Source of the DNA: Alistipes sp.
Lineage (GTDB): Bacteria; Bacteroidota; Bacteroidia; Bacteroidales; Rikenellaceae
Length of the DNA stretch: 64,000 bases
Direction of reading: 5' to 3'
NCBI GenBank assembly: GCA_020026415.1
Contig: JAHHQL010000009.1
Coordinates: 1 to 64,000, forward strand
In this document: piece after piece, positions 16,903-26,184 of the stretch
How the letters are laid out: each line of letters opens with the position of its first letter
Position numbering within the stretch: the first letter of the stretch is position 1
Notes under the pieces: model-generated
Seen by the model: the letters and a program-made list of their open reading frames with translations, nothing else
The model's database searches: none
What the model was told of the DNA's origin: nothing
Position numbers and translations under genes: made by a program

Positions 16903-18062
16903 TACTCCAATCGCTTGTAGTAGTGGTAATTATCTTTTTCGTCGAGCAGCAGGCGGTGGAGATCCTCCAACACGAGGTCGGGATTCACGACGCCCGACTC
17001 CCAGAAGTCCGAACCTCCCGCGGGTGTTGCGCGCAGGTTGTTGTTCCACACGCGGCGATGAGCGACCGCGGGTACGCGGGCGAATTTCGGGGCTTGGCTC
17101 CGAAGGTCTTCCAGCGACGACCACATGCCCGTGTTGATCCATACGTCGGCCTGCGTGGCGAGCAGGTAGGCCTCTTCGATGTCGATGCTTTTCGAGAGTC
17201 CCGAAGTGTTCTGCGGATAGATGTATTCACCGCCCGCATCCTCGATCAGGCGCACCATGTAACTGTCCGCGGACGGCATGAACCACGTGTCGCGGTAGGG
17301 TGTGTTGAGCATTACGAGGGGGCGTTTTGCGGTCGAATCGGCACGGATCTTTCTTTTCAGCGTGTTGTAGCGGTCGGCAATCTCGGAGAAGATCTCGCGG
17401 CTCTCGTCCTTTTTGTCGCACAGATCGCCGATCAAGACCATCCATTCGGCCTTGCCGAGGGGTGATTCTTCGATGTAGTCACCTATGTATATATAGGGAA
17501 TGGACAGTTCGCGGAGTTTGCCCGTGAGGACGCTGTTCTCACCCGTGATGCCGAACAATAAAACCAAATCGGGGTCGAGCGAGGTCAGAAGTTCAAAGTT
17601 GAGGTTCGTATCGTAACCGATGTCGTGTACCTTGCCCTCGGCACGTAACTCTTGGATGCGCGGGTTGGAGATGTAGTCGATGCCCGATACCCCCGCCACG
17701 CGGTCGGTTTCACCCACGCGGTCGAACATCGCCACGTAACTCGACGAGAGGCAGACCACCTTCCGGATGGGGGCGCGCACCGCCTGTCCCTCGAAATCGG
17801 CGGGGATTTCGTCCTTGTCGCGGAGGATCAGAAGTTGTTGCTCGACATCGGTTGCGCCCTGCCACGGATTGCGGATGGTCACCAGATGCGAGGCGTTTTT
17901 TTCCTCGTCGGAATTTTTCCGAGAAAAAATATCAAACCCCGATGCGTAGGCGGGATGATAGACATTTTCCGTAAAATCGGCCTCGGACAGGCGCGTAGTG
18001 CCGTTGCACCCCGTCAAAAGCAGGGCGAACAGAAGACTGAGGTATGCTGAAATCCGTTTCAT
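16902..18062 (-). CDS. Substrate-binding lipoprotein of the FecCD/Btu-type importer
   Basis: This 386-residue lipoprotein begins with a signal ending in the lipobox LLTGC (cysteine at about 19). The mature part has the class III (BtuF/FepB/TroA-like) layout: VVCLSSSYVAMFDRVGETDRVAGVSGIDY in the first lobe, a long linking helix, then a second lobe with DAGGEYIYPQNTSG and a C-terminal DLVLEDLHRLL helix. It delivers substrate to the permease next to it. The gene opens the operon, and a perfect -7 element (18068-18075, minus strand) lies only about six bases before the ATG. Confidence 0.92.
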   Translation of the reverse strand: MKRISAYLSLLFALLLTGCNGTTRLSEADFTENVYHPAYASGFDIFSRKNSDEEKNASHLVTIRNPWQGATDVEQQLLILRDKDEIPADFEGQAVRAPIRKVVCLSSSYVAMFDRVGETDRVAGVSGIDYISNPRIQELRAEGKVHDIGYDTNLNFELLTSLDPDLVLLFGITGENSVLTGKLRELSIPYIYIGDYIEESPLGKAEWMVLIGDLCDKKDESREIFSEIADRYNTLKRKIRADSTAKRPLVMLNTPYRDTWFMPSADSYMVRLIEDAGGEYIYPQNTSGLSKSIDIEEAYLLATQADVWINTGMWSSLEDLRSQAPKFARVPAVAHRRVWNNNLRATPAGGSDFWESGVVNPDLVLEDLHRLLLDEKDNYHYYKRLE

Positions 18063-18067
18063 GGAGA

Positions 18068-18075
18068 CAAATATA
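18068..18075 (-). promoter_or_regulatory. -7 element of the importer operon, abutting the start codon
   Basis: On the minus strand this reads TATATTTG. Transcription would begin at or within a few bases of the ATG at 18062. No convincing -33 element is visible. Confidence 0.45.
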
Positions 18076-18095
18076 GAAAAAAAACTTGAAAAAAT

Positions 18096-18126
18096 TTTGC
18101 GAATATGAAAATGTGCCGTATATTTG
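18096..18126 (+). promoter_or_regulatory. Promoter of tRNA-Pro
   Basis: -33 TTTG at 18096-18099 and -7 TATATTTG at 18119-18126, with a 19-base spacer, ending 15 bp before the tRNA. Confidence 0.75.
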
Positions 18127-18141
18127 CACTCCGAAAAGATA

Positions 18142-18219
18142 CGGGATGTAGCTCAGTCCGGTTAGAGTACTCGTCTGGGGGGCGAGTGGTCGCAAGTTCG
18201 AATCTTGTCATCCCGACCA
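18142..18219 (+). tRNA. tRNA-Pro (GGG)
   Basis: A 78-nt cloverleaf: acceptor arms cgggatg and catcccg, anticodon loop ctggggg giving anticodon GGG, T-arm with gttcgaatc, and encoded CCA. It is flanked by a matching promoter and a hairpin terminator. Confidence 0.95.
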
Positions 18220-18228
18220 ATTTCGATG

Positions 18229-18263
18229 ATCCCCGATACTGAAAGGTATCGGGGATTTTTTTG
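18229..18263 (+). terminator. Terminator of tRNA-Pro
   Basis: The arms atccccgatac and gtatcggggat form a perfect 11-base hairpin followed by seven T. Confidence 0.9.
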
Positions 18264-18284
18264 TGCCCTGCATCGAACCGCACC

Positions 18285-18317
18285 AAAAAACACCCGAACC
18301 AAACGGTTCGGGTGTTT
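18285..18317 (-). terminator. Terminator of rlmN
   Basis: The arms cacccgaacc and ggttcgggtg form a perfect hairpin around aaac, followed by a U-run on the minus strand. Confidence 0.88.
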
Positions 18318-18339
18318 CTGTATTTGATCGGGCGGAAAT

Positions 18340-19371
18340 CTACATCGTGCGGTTCTCTTCCTCGGTGCTCAGCAATCCGCAGGCCGCCTGAATGTCCTCG
18401 CCACGCGAGGCGCGGATGGTAGTCTGGATGCCTTTCGCGGTCAGCGTGTCGCGGAAACGGATCATGTGTTCGTTGTCGGGCGAGTAGAACGGCGAATCGG
18501 GGATTTTGTGGAAGCGGATGAGGTTGATGCGGCATTTGATGCCGTCCAAAAGACGACACAACTCCTTGATGTGGCGCGGCGAATCGTTGCGTCCCTCCAA
18601 TACTATATATTCAAACGACACACGGCGTTGGTGCGTGAAATCGTACTGACGCAACAGATCGGCGACCTCCCGGATACCCCATGCGCGCTCGATGGGCATG
18701 ATTTCGAGTCGTTCCTCGTGGAACGGGTTGTGGAGGCTGACCGCCAGATGGACGTCCGTCTCGTCCAGAAAGCGTTTCAGGTTCGGCACGACACCCGCCG
18801 TCGAGAGGGTGATGCGCGTGGGCGACCAGCCGAAACCCCAGTCCGACGTGAGGATCTGAAGGGCGCGCAACACGTTGTCGTAGTTGTCGAGCGGTTCGCC
18901 CATACCCATGAAAACGAGGTTTGTAAGTCGGTCGCGTTCGGGCAGCGAGACGATCTGGTTGAGGATCTCGGCAGCCGTCAGCGAGCGTTGCAGACCCTGA
19001 CGTCCCGTGGCACAGAAGGCGCAGTGCATGCGACAGCCCGCCTGCGACGAGACGCACAGTGTGGCGCGGTCGCGGTCGGGAATGTAGGCCGACTCGATGT
19101 AATGACCTCCGTCGATGCGGAAGAGGTACTTCTTGGTGCCGTCCGCAGAGGTCGAGCAACGCACGGGAGCGGACAGTGCCGGTGCAAATTCGCGGGCGAG
19201 TTGTTCGCGGTGAACACCCGCAATGTCGGTCATGCGTCCGGGTTGCTCGGTGTGTTTCCGATAGAGCCATTGCGCGAGTTGTCTGGCCGCAAAGCGCGGC
19301 ATGCCCAGTCGGGCGCACACGGCGGCAAGTTCCTCAGGATTTTTACCGTAAAGGGTCTCTTTTTGTTCCAT
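18340..19371 (-). CDS. rlmN: 23S rRNA (adenine2503-C2)-methyltransferase RlmN
   Basis: RlmN is a radical-SAM enzyme that methylates A2503 of 23S rRNA and also A37 of some tRNAs. The [4Fe-4S] motif CRMHCAFC is present, along with GMGEPLDNY (SAM binding), LSTAGVVP, and the C-terminal TIRASRGEDIQAACGLL, which carries the second catalytic cysteine. The start at 19371 (MEQKETLYGKNP, 343 residues) is preferred over 19413, since a -7 element (TATTTTTG on the minus strand at 19401-19408) lies between them. It is monocistronic with its own terminator. Confidence 0.95.
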   Translation of the reverse strand: MEQKETLYGKNPEELAAVCARLGMPRFAARQLAQWLYRKHTEQPGRMTDIAGVHREQLAREFAPALSAPVRCSTSADGTKKYLFRIDGGHYIESAYIPDRDRATLCVSSQAGCRMHCAFCATGRQGLQRSLTAAEILNQIVSLPERDRLTNLVFMGMGEPLDNYDNVLRALQILTSDWGFGWSPTRITLSTAGVVPNLKRFLDETDVHLAVSLHNPFHEERLEIMPIERAWGIREVADLLRQYDFTHQRRVSFEYIVLEGRNDSPRHIKELCRLLDGIKCRINLIRFHKIPDSPFYSPDNEHMIRFRDTLTAKGIQTTIRASRGEDIQAACGLLSTEEENRTM

Positions 19372-19461
19372 TTTCGCGTGATGAAGGTTCGTTTGCGGGA
19401 CAAAAATAGACAAAAAATAAAGATTTTTTTGCGGGATGCTCCTTTTTTGAATTTTTATCCA

Positions 19462-19469
19462 TATATTTG
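19462..19469 (+). promoter_or_regulatory. -7 element of the tonB-family gene
   Basis: TATATTTG, about 70 bp before the start codon. No -33 element with normal spacing is clear. Confidence 0.4.
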
Positions 19470-19538
19470 TGGTGCATAGCGTGCTTGTCGGTACGCTGTT
19501 GTGGTGTGAAGTTGCAACAAATTAAATTAAAAGAATAG

Positions 19539-20228
19539 ATGGAAATCAAGAAATCGCCCAAAGCAGACCTGCAAAACAAACGAGGTCTTTTGCTTGAAAT
19601 CGGTCTGGTTGCAGCGCTTGGCCTTGTAATCCTTGCGTTCGCTTATTCGCCGGCCGAGAAGAAAATTGAGAAACTGGACATGAACTACGGCCCGATCGAG
19701 GAGGAGATCACCGAGATCACCCGTCAGGACCAGAAGCCGCCCAAAATGCCCGAAAAGGTACAGGTTAAGGCACTTGCCGACATTCTTCAGGTCGTAACCA
19801 ACGATACGAAGATCTCCACTGATGTCGATTTTGTCGATTTCGATGAGGATACCGATATTATTCAGGAGGTTGCCGTCGAAGAGGAGGAGATCGAGGACGA
19901 TACCCCCTTCATGAGTGCCGCCGTCGAGGTGCTGCCTACTTTTCAGGGTGGTGACCTCAATACGTTCCGTAACTGGGTTCAGAAGAGCGTGAACTATCCT
20001 CCAATCGCTCAGGAGAACGGTATTCAGGGTGTGGTTGTGCTGATGTTCGTGATCGAGCGTGACGGCCGTCTGACCAACATCGAAGTACTGAAGACTCCCG
20101 ACCGTTCGCTGTCGGAGGAGGCTACCCGCGTGCTGAAGACCTCGCCCAAATGGACGCCCGGTAAACAGCGTAACCGTCCGGTACGTGTAAAATATACGTT
20201 GCCTGTTCAGTTCCGTCTGGCGAACTAA
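19539..20228 (+). CDS. tonB: TonB family energy-transducing protein
   Basis: TonB links the ExbB/ExbD proton channel to outer-membrane TonB-dependent transporters. This 229-residue protein has a cytoplasmic start, one membrane helix (about 17-36), an acidic periplasmic linker (about 50-120) and a C-terminal TonB domain (about 135-229) containing NYPPIAQENGIQGVVVLMFV and VRVKYTLPVQFRL. It stands alone between rlmN and hflX, away from the ExbB/ExbD operon. Bacteroidetes carry many TonB paralogues, so the symbol denotes the family. Confidence 0.9.
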   Translation: MEIKKSPKADLQNKRGLLLEIGLVAALGLVILAFAYSPAEKKIEKLDMNYGPIEEEITEITRQDQKPPKMPEKVQVKALADILQVVTNDTKISTDVDFVDFDEDTDIIQEVAVEEEEIEDDTPFMSAAVEVLPTFQGGDLNTFRNWVQKSVNYPPIAQENGIQGVVVLMFVIERDGRLTNIEVLKTPDRSLSEEATRVLKTSPKWTPGKQRNRPVRVKYTLPVQFRLAN

Positions 20229-20326
20229 CAGATGCCGCGTCATTGATTCTAAGGGTATCTTGCTTTCGGGCGGATACCCTTATTTTTACCTGAAAGGCAG
20301 CGATTTTCTGCCGAGAACACAAGACA

Positions 20327-21541
20327 ATGAGTAACGAAAACAATAAAACCATACCCGCCGTCGAGGAGCCTCGTCCCGAACGTGCCGCCGTCGTTGCGGT
20401 CATCCGCGACAAGGACGATCCGTCGCGTATTGCGGAGTACCTCGACGAGTTGGAATTTCTGGCCGAGACGGCCGGAATCGAGACGGTCAAACGCTTCACG
20501 CAGCGTCTGGCGCAACCCTCGGCACGCATCTACGTGGGGCCGGGCAAGTTGCAGGAGATCGCCGACTGGTGCAAGGAAGAGGAGATCGATGTGGTGATCT
20601 TCGACGACGAACTCTCGCCGTCGCAGACCCGCAACATCGAGCAGGCGATGCCCTGCCGCGTGTTGGACCGTACCCGCCTTATTCTGGATATTTTCCTTTC
20701 GCGTGCCCGCACGGCCTACGCCAAGACGCAGGTGCAGTTGGCCAACTACGAATATATGTTGCCCCGCCTGTCGGGTATGTGGACGCACCTCGAACGGCAG
20801 AGGGGCGGTACGGGAACCCGTGGCGGTGCCGGTGAGCGAGAGATCGAGACCGACCGCCGTAACATCCGCAACCGCATTGCCAAACTCAAGGAGGATCTTC
20901 AGAAGATCGACAAACAGATGGCGGTGCAGCGTTCGAACCGCGGTCAGATGGTGCGTGTGGCATTGGTGGGTTACACCAATGTGGGTAAATCTACGCTGAT
21001 GAACCTCATCTCGAAGAGCGATGTGTTTGCCGAGAACAAACTCTTTGCGACGCTGGATACGACGGTGCGCAAGGTGGTGTTCGACAACCTGCCGTTCCTG
21101 ATGTCGGATACGGTCGGTTTCATTCGCAAACTGCCCACCGAGTTGATCGAGTCGTTCAAATCGACCTTGGACGAGGTACGCGAGGCCGACCTGCTGATCC
21201 ATGTGGTCGATATTTCGCATCCTCAGTTCGAGGAACAGATCGACGTAGTGAAGCAGACCCTTCAGGAGATCGGTGCGGGCAACAAGCCCGTCTATCTGGT
21301 CTTCAACAAGGTCGATGCCTACACCTATGTGAAGAAGGACGAGGACGATCTGACGCCCGCCACCAAGGAAAACCGCTCGCTGGACGATCTGAAGCAGACG
21401 TGGTTCGCCCGTACCGACGAACCGTCGATTTTCCTGTCGGCACGCGAGAAGATCAACATCGAAAAGTTCCGTTCGGATCTCTACGGCATGGTGCGTGAGA
21501 TTCATGCGGGACGCTATCCGTTCAATAATTTTCTCTACTAA
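20327..21541 (+). CDS. hflX: Ribosome-associated GTPase HflX
   Basis: HflX is a GTPase that splits stalled or stress-inactivated ribosomes. The 404-residue protein has the N-terminal HflX domain with YVGPGKLQEI, a glycine-rich linker (RQRGGTGTRGGAGEREIE) and the GTPase domain with G1 GYTNVGKST, G3 DTVGFI and G4 NKVD. The length is close to normal. It lies 98 bp after tonB and 12 bp before upp, so upp is probably co-transcribed. Confidence 0.95.
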   Translation: MSNENNKTIPAVEEPRPERAAVVAVIRDKDDPSRIAEYLDELEFLAETAGIETVKRFTQRLAQPSARIYVGPGKLQEIADWCKEEEIDVVIFDDELSPSQTRNIEQAMPCRVLDRTRLILDIFLSRARTAYAKTQVQLANYEYMLPRLSGMWTHLERQRGGTGTRGGAGEREIETDRRNIRNRIAKLKEDLQKIDKQMAVQRSNRGQMVRVALVGYTNVGKSTLMNLISKSDVFAENKLFATLDTTVRKVVFDNLPFLMSDTVGFIRKLPTELIESFKSTLDEVREADLLIHVVDISHPQFEEQIDVVKQTLQEIGAGNKPVYLVFNKVDAYTYVKKDEDDLTPATKENRSLDDLKQTWFARTDEPSIFLSAREKINIEKFRSDLYGMVREIHAGRYPFNNFLY

Positions 21542-21553
21542 AACATATAAACT

Positions 21554-22210
21554 ATGACTGTACACGTGCTCAATGAGCAGGATACCGTGCTGAACAAATT
21601 CATCCGCCAGATCCGCGACAAGAACATCCAGCAGGATTCGATGCGTTTCCGCCGCAACTTGGAGCGCATCGGCGAGATCATGGCTTATGAGGTGTCCAAG
21701 ACCCTGAACTACGAGGAACACATCGTCGAGACGCCGCTTGGCGAGGCTTCCGTTCGTGAGATCGGCGACGATCTGGTCGTGGCGACCATTCTGCGTGCGG
21801 GACTTCCCTTCCATCAGGGTTTCCTGAACTACTATGACGATGCCGGCAATGCGTTCATCTCGGCATACCGCAAGAGCAAGAAGGACGGCAGTTTCACCGT
21901 CAAGGTCGAATACATTTCGTGCGGTATGTTGGAGGGTAAGACCCTTCTTTTAGTCGATCCGATGCTGGCGACCGGGTCGTCGATGGTTCTGGCATGGGAA
22001 GCATTGTGCGAGCGGGGCGGAATGCCTGCCTGTACGCACCTTGCAGCCGTCATCGCCAGCGAGCAGGGCGTGGATTACGTAAAACAACACATGCCCCACG
22101 ACACCACCGAACTGTGGGTGGCTGCCGTCGATCAGGAACTCACCTCGCGTTCGTACATCGTTCCCGGCATCGGCGATGCGGGCGATCTGGCCTACGGCGA
22201 GAAGATCTGA
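21554..22210 (+). CDS. upp: Uracil phosphoribosyltransferase
   Basis: Upp converts uracil and PRPP to UMP in pyrimidine salvage. The 218-residue protein has the PRPP loop in LLLVDPMLATGSSMVLA and the uracil-binding C-terminal region IVPGIGDAGDLAYGEK. It follows hflX by 12 bp and ends at a strong terminator. Confidence 0.95.
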   Translation: MTVHVLNEQDTVLNKFIRQIRDKNIQQDSMRFRRNLERIGEIMAYEVSKTLNYEEHIVETPLGEASVREIGDDLVVATILRAGLPFHQGFLNYYDDAGNAFISAYRKSKKDGSFTVKVEYISCGMLEGKTLLLVDPMLATGSSMVLAWEALCERGGMPACTHLAAVIASEQGVDYVKQHMPHDTTELWVAAVDQELTSRSYIVPGIGDAGDLAYGEKI

Positions 22211-22227
22211 TCCGAAAATCAATCTGC

Positions 22228-22286
22228 GACCCCTTTTGACTTTGGTTTCCCCCCGTGTGCGAAACCGAAGACAGGGGTCTTTTTTC
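22228..22286 (+). terminator. Terminator of the hflX-upp unit
   Basis: A long two-tier hairpin: gacccc pairs with ggggtc, and ctttggtttc with gaaaccgaag, around an 11-base loop, followed by six T. Confidence 0.85.
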
Positions 22287-22322
22287 TTTTACGGGATGTG
22301 TTTCCCTCTATTTTTTTAGGAT

Positions 22323-24167
22323 ATGATTCGCAAGAAAACAACCTTTGTGTTTGCCCTGTTCGGAGTGACCGTCCTGATGATGGCGTTGCAGAAACCCCTC
22401 TTTCTGATGCGTTACTGGTCGATGGCGGGGGATGCCACTGCGACGGATTGGTTTCGGGTGGTGTGGTACGGACTGACGCACGATGTGACGCTGGCGGGCT
22501 ATGTCACGGCACTGCCTCTTTTGGCTTCGATCGCCTCGCTGTGGGTACGGATGCCCGAACGCATCTGGACAAAAGTCATGCGCGTATGGCTCTATGCCGT
22601 GTCGATTCTGACCGCCGCCATCTTTGCGGTCGATCTCGGACTGTACGAACATTGGGGATTCCGCATCGACGCCACCGTACTGATCTATCTGACCGATCCG
22701 AAAGATGCCGCCGCAAGCGTGGATTGGATGACGGGGTTGTCGGGATTTGCGCTGTTTGCCGTGTGGGCATGGGGCATGATGTGGTGCTACCGCCACGTGG
22801 CCGACCTCTTTGACGGAGATCCCGTTCTGCCGCATCGCACCGCCGTGTGGCTGACCCTTGCGGGACTTTTCTTGGGCGGATTGGATTTTCTGGCGATCCG
22901 TGGCGGTGCAGGCGAATCGACCGCCAATGTGTCGAAGGCCTACTTCTCGTCGAATATGTTTCTGAATCATGCCGCGACCAATCCCGTCTTTTCGTTTCTC
23001 CATTCGCTGGGCAAACGGCAGGACTATGCCTCGGAGTACGCCTTCCGTTCGGATGAGGAGTGCGCCCGGTTGTTCGATTCGCTGCGCGGAAACGCCGCGC
23101 CCGCCACTCCGACGGTCGAACTGCTGACCCGTAAACGCCCCAATGTGGTGGTGATCCTTCTGGAGAGTTTCGCCCGTACGATCATGGAGACCGATGCCGT
23201 GGGCGAGCGCGTCATGCCCAACCTCGACCGCTACAAGGCCGAAGGCGTGTGGTTTGAGAATATGTTTGCCAACTCGTTCCGCACCGATCGTGGCGAGGTC
23301 GCCGTCCTGAGCGGTTTCCCCGCGCAGACCACCATTTCGATCATGAAACTGCCGGGCAAGAGCCGTAATCTGCCGTCGATCGCCCGCTCGCTGAAGCGCG
23401 AGGGCTATTCCACCTCGTTCTACTACGGCGGTGATCTGAATTTCACGGATCAGTCCTCCTATATGTATGCCACGGGTTGGGAGCGTTTGGTCTGGCAGAA
23501 AGACCTTTCGTTCGATGCCCCGATGTCGAAGTGGGGTTGGAACGACGAGACGATGTGTGCCTATGTGGGTGACGAGGTGTTGCGCCTGAGCCGCGAGAGC
23601 AAAGAGCCGTTCCTTGTCGGCTTCCTCACGTTGAGCAGTCACATGCCTTTCGACGTGCCTTATCACAAATACGAACACCCGATGCTCAATGCCGTGTCGT
23701 TCAGCGACAAGCATCTCGGCAAGATGCTCGACCGATGGAAAGCCTCCGATGCGTGGGACAATCTGTTGGTTGTGCTGGTTGCCGATCACGGCTACCCCTA
23801 TCCCGAGGATCTGGAGTACAACGCGCCGTTGCGTCACCGTATCCCACTGATTCTGACGGGCGGAGCGGTGCGCGAGAAGCGTGTGGTGGAGGAGTATGCC
23901 TCGCAGATCGACATCGCCGCCACGCTGCTCGGTCAGATGGGCATCGACCATTCGGATTACGATTACAGCAAAGATATTTTCGCTCCCGCCCCGCCTTGCA
24001 AGTTCGGCTACTACGCCTTCAACAACGGGTTCGGGGTGACGGATGCCGAGGGTGAATTTGTCTTCGACTGCACTTCGGGGCGCGTCATCCGCGACACCAA
24101 CCCCCGTTTGCGTCAAATCGGAGAGGTCATGTTGCAGACCACCTATCGCGATATTGCCCGCAGATAA
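22323..24167 (+). CDS. LTA-synthase-like membrane sulfatase family protein
   Basis: The 614-residue protein has five N-terminal membrane segments (within about 1-200) and a C-terminal periplasmic sulfatase-fold domain. The fold shows VVVILLESFART (metal-binding glutamate), FRTDRGEVAVLSGFP (nucleophile threonine) and VVLVADHGYPYP (metal-binding aspartate and histidine). Gram-positive members polymerise lipoteichoic acid. In Bacteroidetes, relatives are thought to transfer phospho-glycerol or phospho-ethanolamine head groups to envelope lipids or glycans; the actual reaction is unknown. It starts after the upp terminator and precedes proS. Confidence 0.9.
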   Translation: MIRKKTTFVFALFGVTVLMMALQKPLFLMRYWSMAGDATATDWFRVVWYGLTHDVTLAGYVTALPLLASIASLWVRMPERIWTKVMRVWLYAVSILTAAIFAVDLGLYEHWGFRIDATVLIYLTDPKDAAASVDWMTGLSGFALFAVWAWGMMWCYRHVADLFDGDPVLPHRTAVWLTLAGLFLGGLDFLAIRGGAGESTANVSKAYFSSNMFLNHAATNPVFSFLHSLGKRQDYASEYAFRSDEECARLFDSLRGNAAPATPTVELLTRKRPNVVVILLESFARTIMETDAVGERVMPNLDRYKAEGVWFENMFANSFRTDRGEVAVLSGFPAQTTISIMKLPGKSRNLPSIARSLKREGYSTSFYYGGDLNFTDQSSYMYATGWERLVWQKDLSFDAPMSKWGWNDETMCAYVGDEVLRLSRESKEPFLVGFLTLSSHMPFDVPYHKYEHPMLNAVSFSDKHLGKMLDRWKASDAWDNLLVVLVADHGYPYPEDLEYNAPLRHRIPLILTGGAVREKRVVEEYASQIDIAATLLGQMGIDHSDYDYSKDIFAPAPPCKFGYYAFNNGFGVTDAEGEFVFDCTSGRVIRDTNPRLRQIGEVMLQTTYRDIARR

Positions 24168-24213
24168 GTGTAAAAAACCTGATTGATAAATGGATTACCT
24201 CTCCAATTTTTTG

Positions 24214-24221
24214 TATATTTG
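24214..24221 (+). promoter_or_regulatory. -7 element of proS
   Basis: TATATTTG, 38 bp before the proS start. No clear -33 match at the usual distance. Confidence 0.5.
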
Positions 24222-24259
24222 CAAATTCTTAAAGAATTAATTGTTAAAAACGAAATAAT

Positions 24260-25747
24260 ATGGCTAAGGAATTGAAAGACCTCACCAAATCGGAGGACAA
24301 CTACTCGCAGTGGTACAACGATCTGGTCGTTAAAGCAGGTTTGGCCGAGAGTTCGGCTGTCCGCGGTTGTATGGTCATCAAACCTTATGGTTATGCCATT
24401 TGGGAGAAGATGCACGATGCACTGGACAAGATGTTTAAGGAAACGGGTCACCAGAACGCCTACTTCCCGTTGTTTATCCCCAAATCGTTCTTCTCGAAGG
24501 AGGCTCACCACGTGGAGGGCTTCGCCAAGGAGTGTGCCGTTGTGACGCACTACCGTCTGAAGAACGATCCCGAACACAAGGGTAACGTGATCGTCGATCC
24601 CGATGCCAAACTTGAGGAGGAACTGATCGTCCGCCCGACTTCGGAGACCATCATCTGGAACACCTACAAGAACTGGATTCAGTCGTACCGCGACCTGCCC
24701 ATCCTGTGCAACCAGTGGGCAAATGTCGTTCGTTGGGAGATGCGTACGCGTCTGTTCCTGCGTACGGCCGAGTTCCTGTGGCAGGAGGGTCACACCGCCC
24801 ACGCAACCCGTGAGGAGGCTGTTGCCGAAGCCGAAAAGATGATCGGGGTTTACCGCAAATTCGCCGAGGAGTGGATGTCGGTACCTGTGATCGTCGGTCA
24901 CAAATCGCCCAACGAGCGTTTTGCCGGTGCCGAGGATACGCTGACGATCGAGGCTCTGATGCAGGACGGTAAGGCACTGCAGAGCGGTACGTCGCACTTC
25001 CTGGGTCAGAACTTCGCCAAGGCATTCGATGTGAAATACATCAACAAGGAGGGTAAGTTGGAGTACGTTTGGGCTACCTCGTGGGGTGTTTCGACCCGTC
25101 TGATGGGTGCCCTGATCATGTCGCACTCGGACAACAACGGTCTGGTACTGCCCCCAAAACTCGCCCCGATTCAGGTTGTCATGGTGCCGATCTACAAGGG
25201 TCTGGAGCAGTTGGAGGACATCAAGGGTCGTTTCGAGAAGATCGCCGAGCAGTTGCGCTCGAAAGGCATCAGTGTCAAGATCGACGACCGCGACAACGTA
25301 CGTTCGGGCTTCAAGTTTGCCGAGTATGAGTTGAAGGGTGTTCCCGTTCGTCTGGCCATGGGCCCCCGCGATGTGGAGAACAACACGATCGAACTGGTTC
25401 GCCGTGATACGTTGGAGAAGACCACCGTATCGCAGGAGGGGCTCGTGGAGCGCATCGAAGGCCTCATGACCGAGATCCAGCAGAACATCTTCAACAAGGC
25501 TCTCAACTACCGCAACTCGATGATCACGAAAGTCGATACGTGGGACGAGTTCAAGCGCGTGCTGGACGAGAAGGGCGGTTTCATTCTGGCTCACTGGGAC
25601 GGCACGGTCGAGACCGAAGTTGCCATCAAGGAGGCTACCAAGGCTACGATCCGTTGCATCCCGTTCGATGCTCCCGAAGAGGAGGGCAAGTGCGTCTTCA
25701 CGGGCAAACCCTCGCACCGCCGTGTGCTCTTCGCAAGAAGTTACTAA
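24260..25747 (+). CDS. proS: Prolyl-tRNA synthetase, archaeal/eukaryal type
   Basis: ProS charges tRNA-Pro with proline. The 495-residue class II enzyme has motif 2 around [20 protein letters not shown] and motif 3 near the end of the catalytic core ([20 protein letters not shown]). It has no editing insertion between motifs 2 and 3 and has a C-terminal zinc-domain-like extension, which marks the archaeal/eukaryal type normal in Bacteroidetes. The protein ends in a tyrosine (FARSY), as is typical of this type. Monocistronic with promoter and terminator. Confidence 0.96.
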   Translation: MAKELKDLTKSEDNYSQWYNDLVVKAGLAESSAVRGCMVIKPYGYAIWEKMHDALDKMFKETGHQNAYFPLFIPKSFFSKEAHHVEGFAKECAVVTHYRLKNDPEHKGNVIVDPDAKLEEELIVRPTSETIIWNTYKNWIQSYRDLPILCNQWANVVRWEMRTRLFLRTAEFLWQEGHTAHATREEAVAEAEKMIGVYRKFAEEWMSVPVIVGHKSPNERFAGAEDTLTIEALMQDGKALQSGTSHFLGQNFAKAFDVKYINKEGKLEYVWATSWGVSTRLMGALIMSHSDNNGLVLPPKLAPIQVVMVPIYKGLEQLEDIKGRFEKIAEQLRSKGISVKIDDRDNVRSGFKFAEYELKGVPVRLAMGPRDVENNTIELVRRDTLEKTTVSQEGLVERIEGLMTEIQQNIFNKALNYRNSMITKVDTWDEFKRVLDEKGGFILAHWDGTVETEVAIKEATKATIRCIPFDAPEEEGKCVFTGKPSHRRVLFARSY

Positions 25748-25766
25748 TCGGATTCACGATTCGGAT

Positions 25767-25805
25767 AAAACCGACTTCCCTATTTCGGGGAGGTCGGTTT
25801 TTTTG
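25767..25805 (+). terminator. Terminator of proS
   Basis: The arms aaaaccgacttccc and ggggaggtcggtttt pair around a short loop, followed by a T-run. Confidence 0.88.
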
Positions 25806-26184
25806 TATTCCTTTATATATAAGGTATGTGGCGCGGCAGAGTGCATAAGGGATACCGCACGGCTCTTTGCAGGATCTGTCCGGACAAAATGTCTGTCGGG
25901 ATGTTGGTATGTGCAAAACGGTACAATGTTTTTCAGATGGTATGATTTTTGACCTTTTAAAGGCAGTTTTTGAGACGAAATGCCCCAAAACAGGCGCGGA
26001 ATTTGGAATTATCAAAAATAATATATACCTTGCACTTGAGATTTGTTTCGAATTTATAAACCGTCCGCCACGAAAAACAGATGCGGACGACCAATCGAGG
26101 CTGATCCGTAAAAATTTTAAACACACATTTAAACCCTGTTGCCTATCGACGAAAACTCTACTCTGAATAATAAATTTGAAGAGT
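25806..26184. other. Intergenic stretch before the sigma-factor gene
   Basis: No gene is supported; open frames here are short and composition-like. It probably holds the promoter of the sigma factor (a partial -7-like tataccttg at about 26034-26042). No hairpin stands out. Confidence 0.5.

Noticed and set aside
24260..25747. Eukaryal-type ProS as a recent transfer
   Set aside because: This type is the usual one in Bacteroidetes, and codon use matches neighbouring genes.
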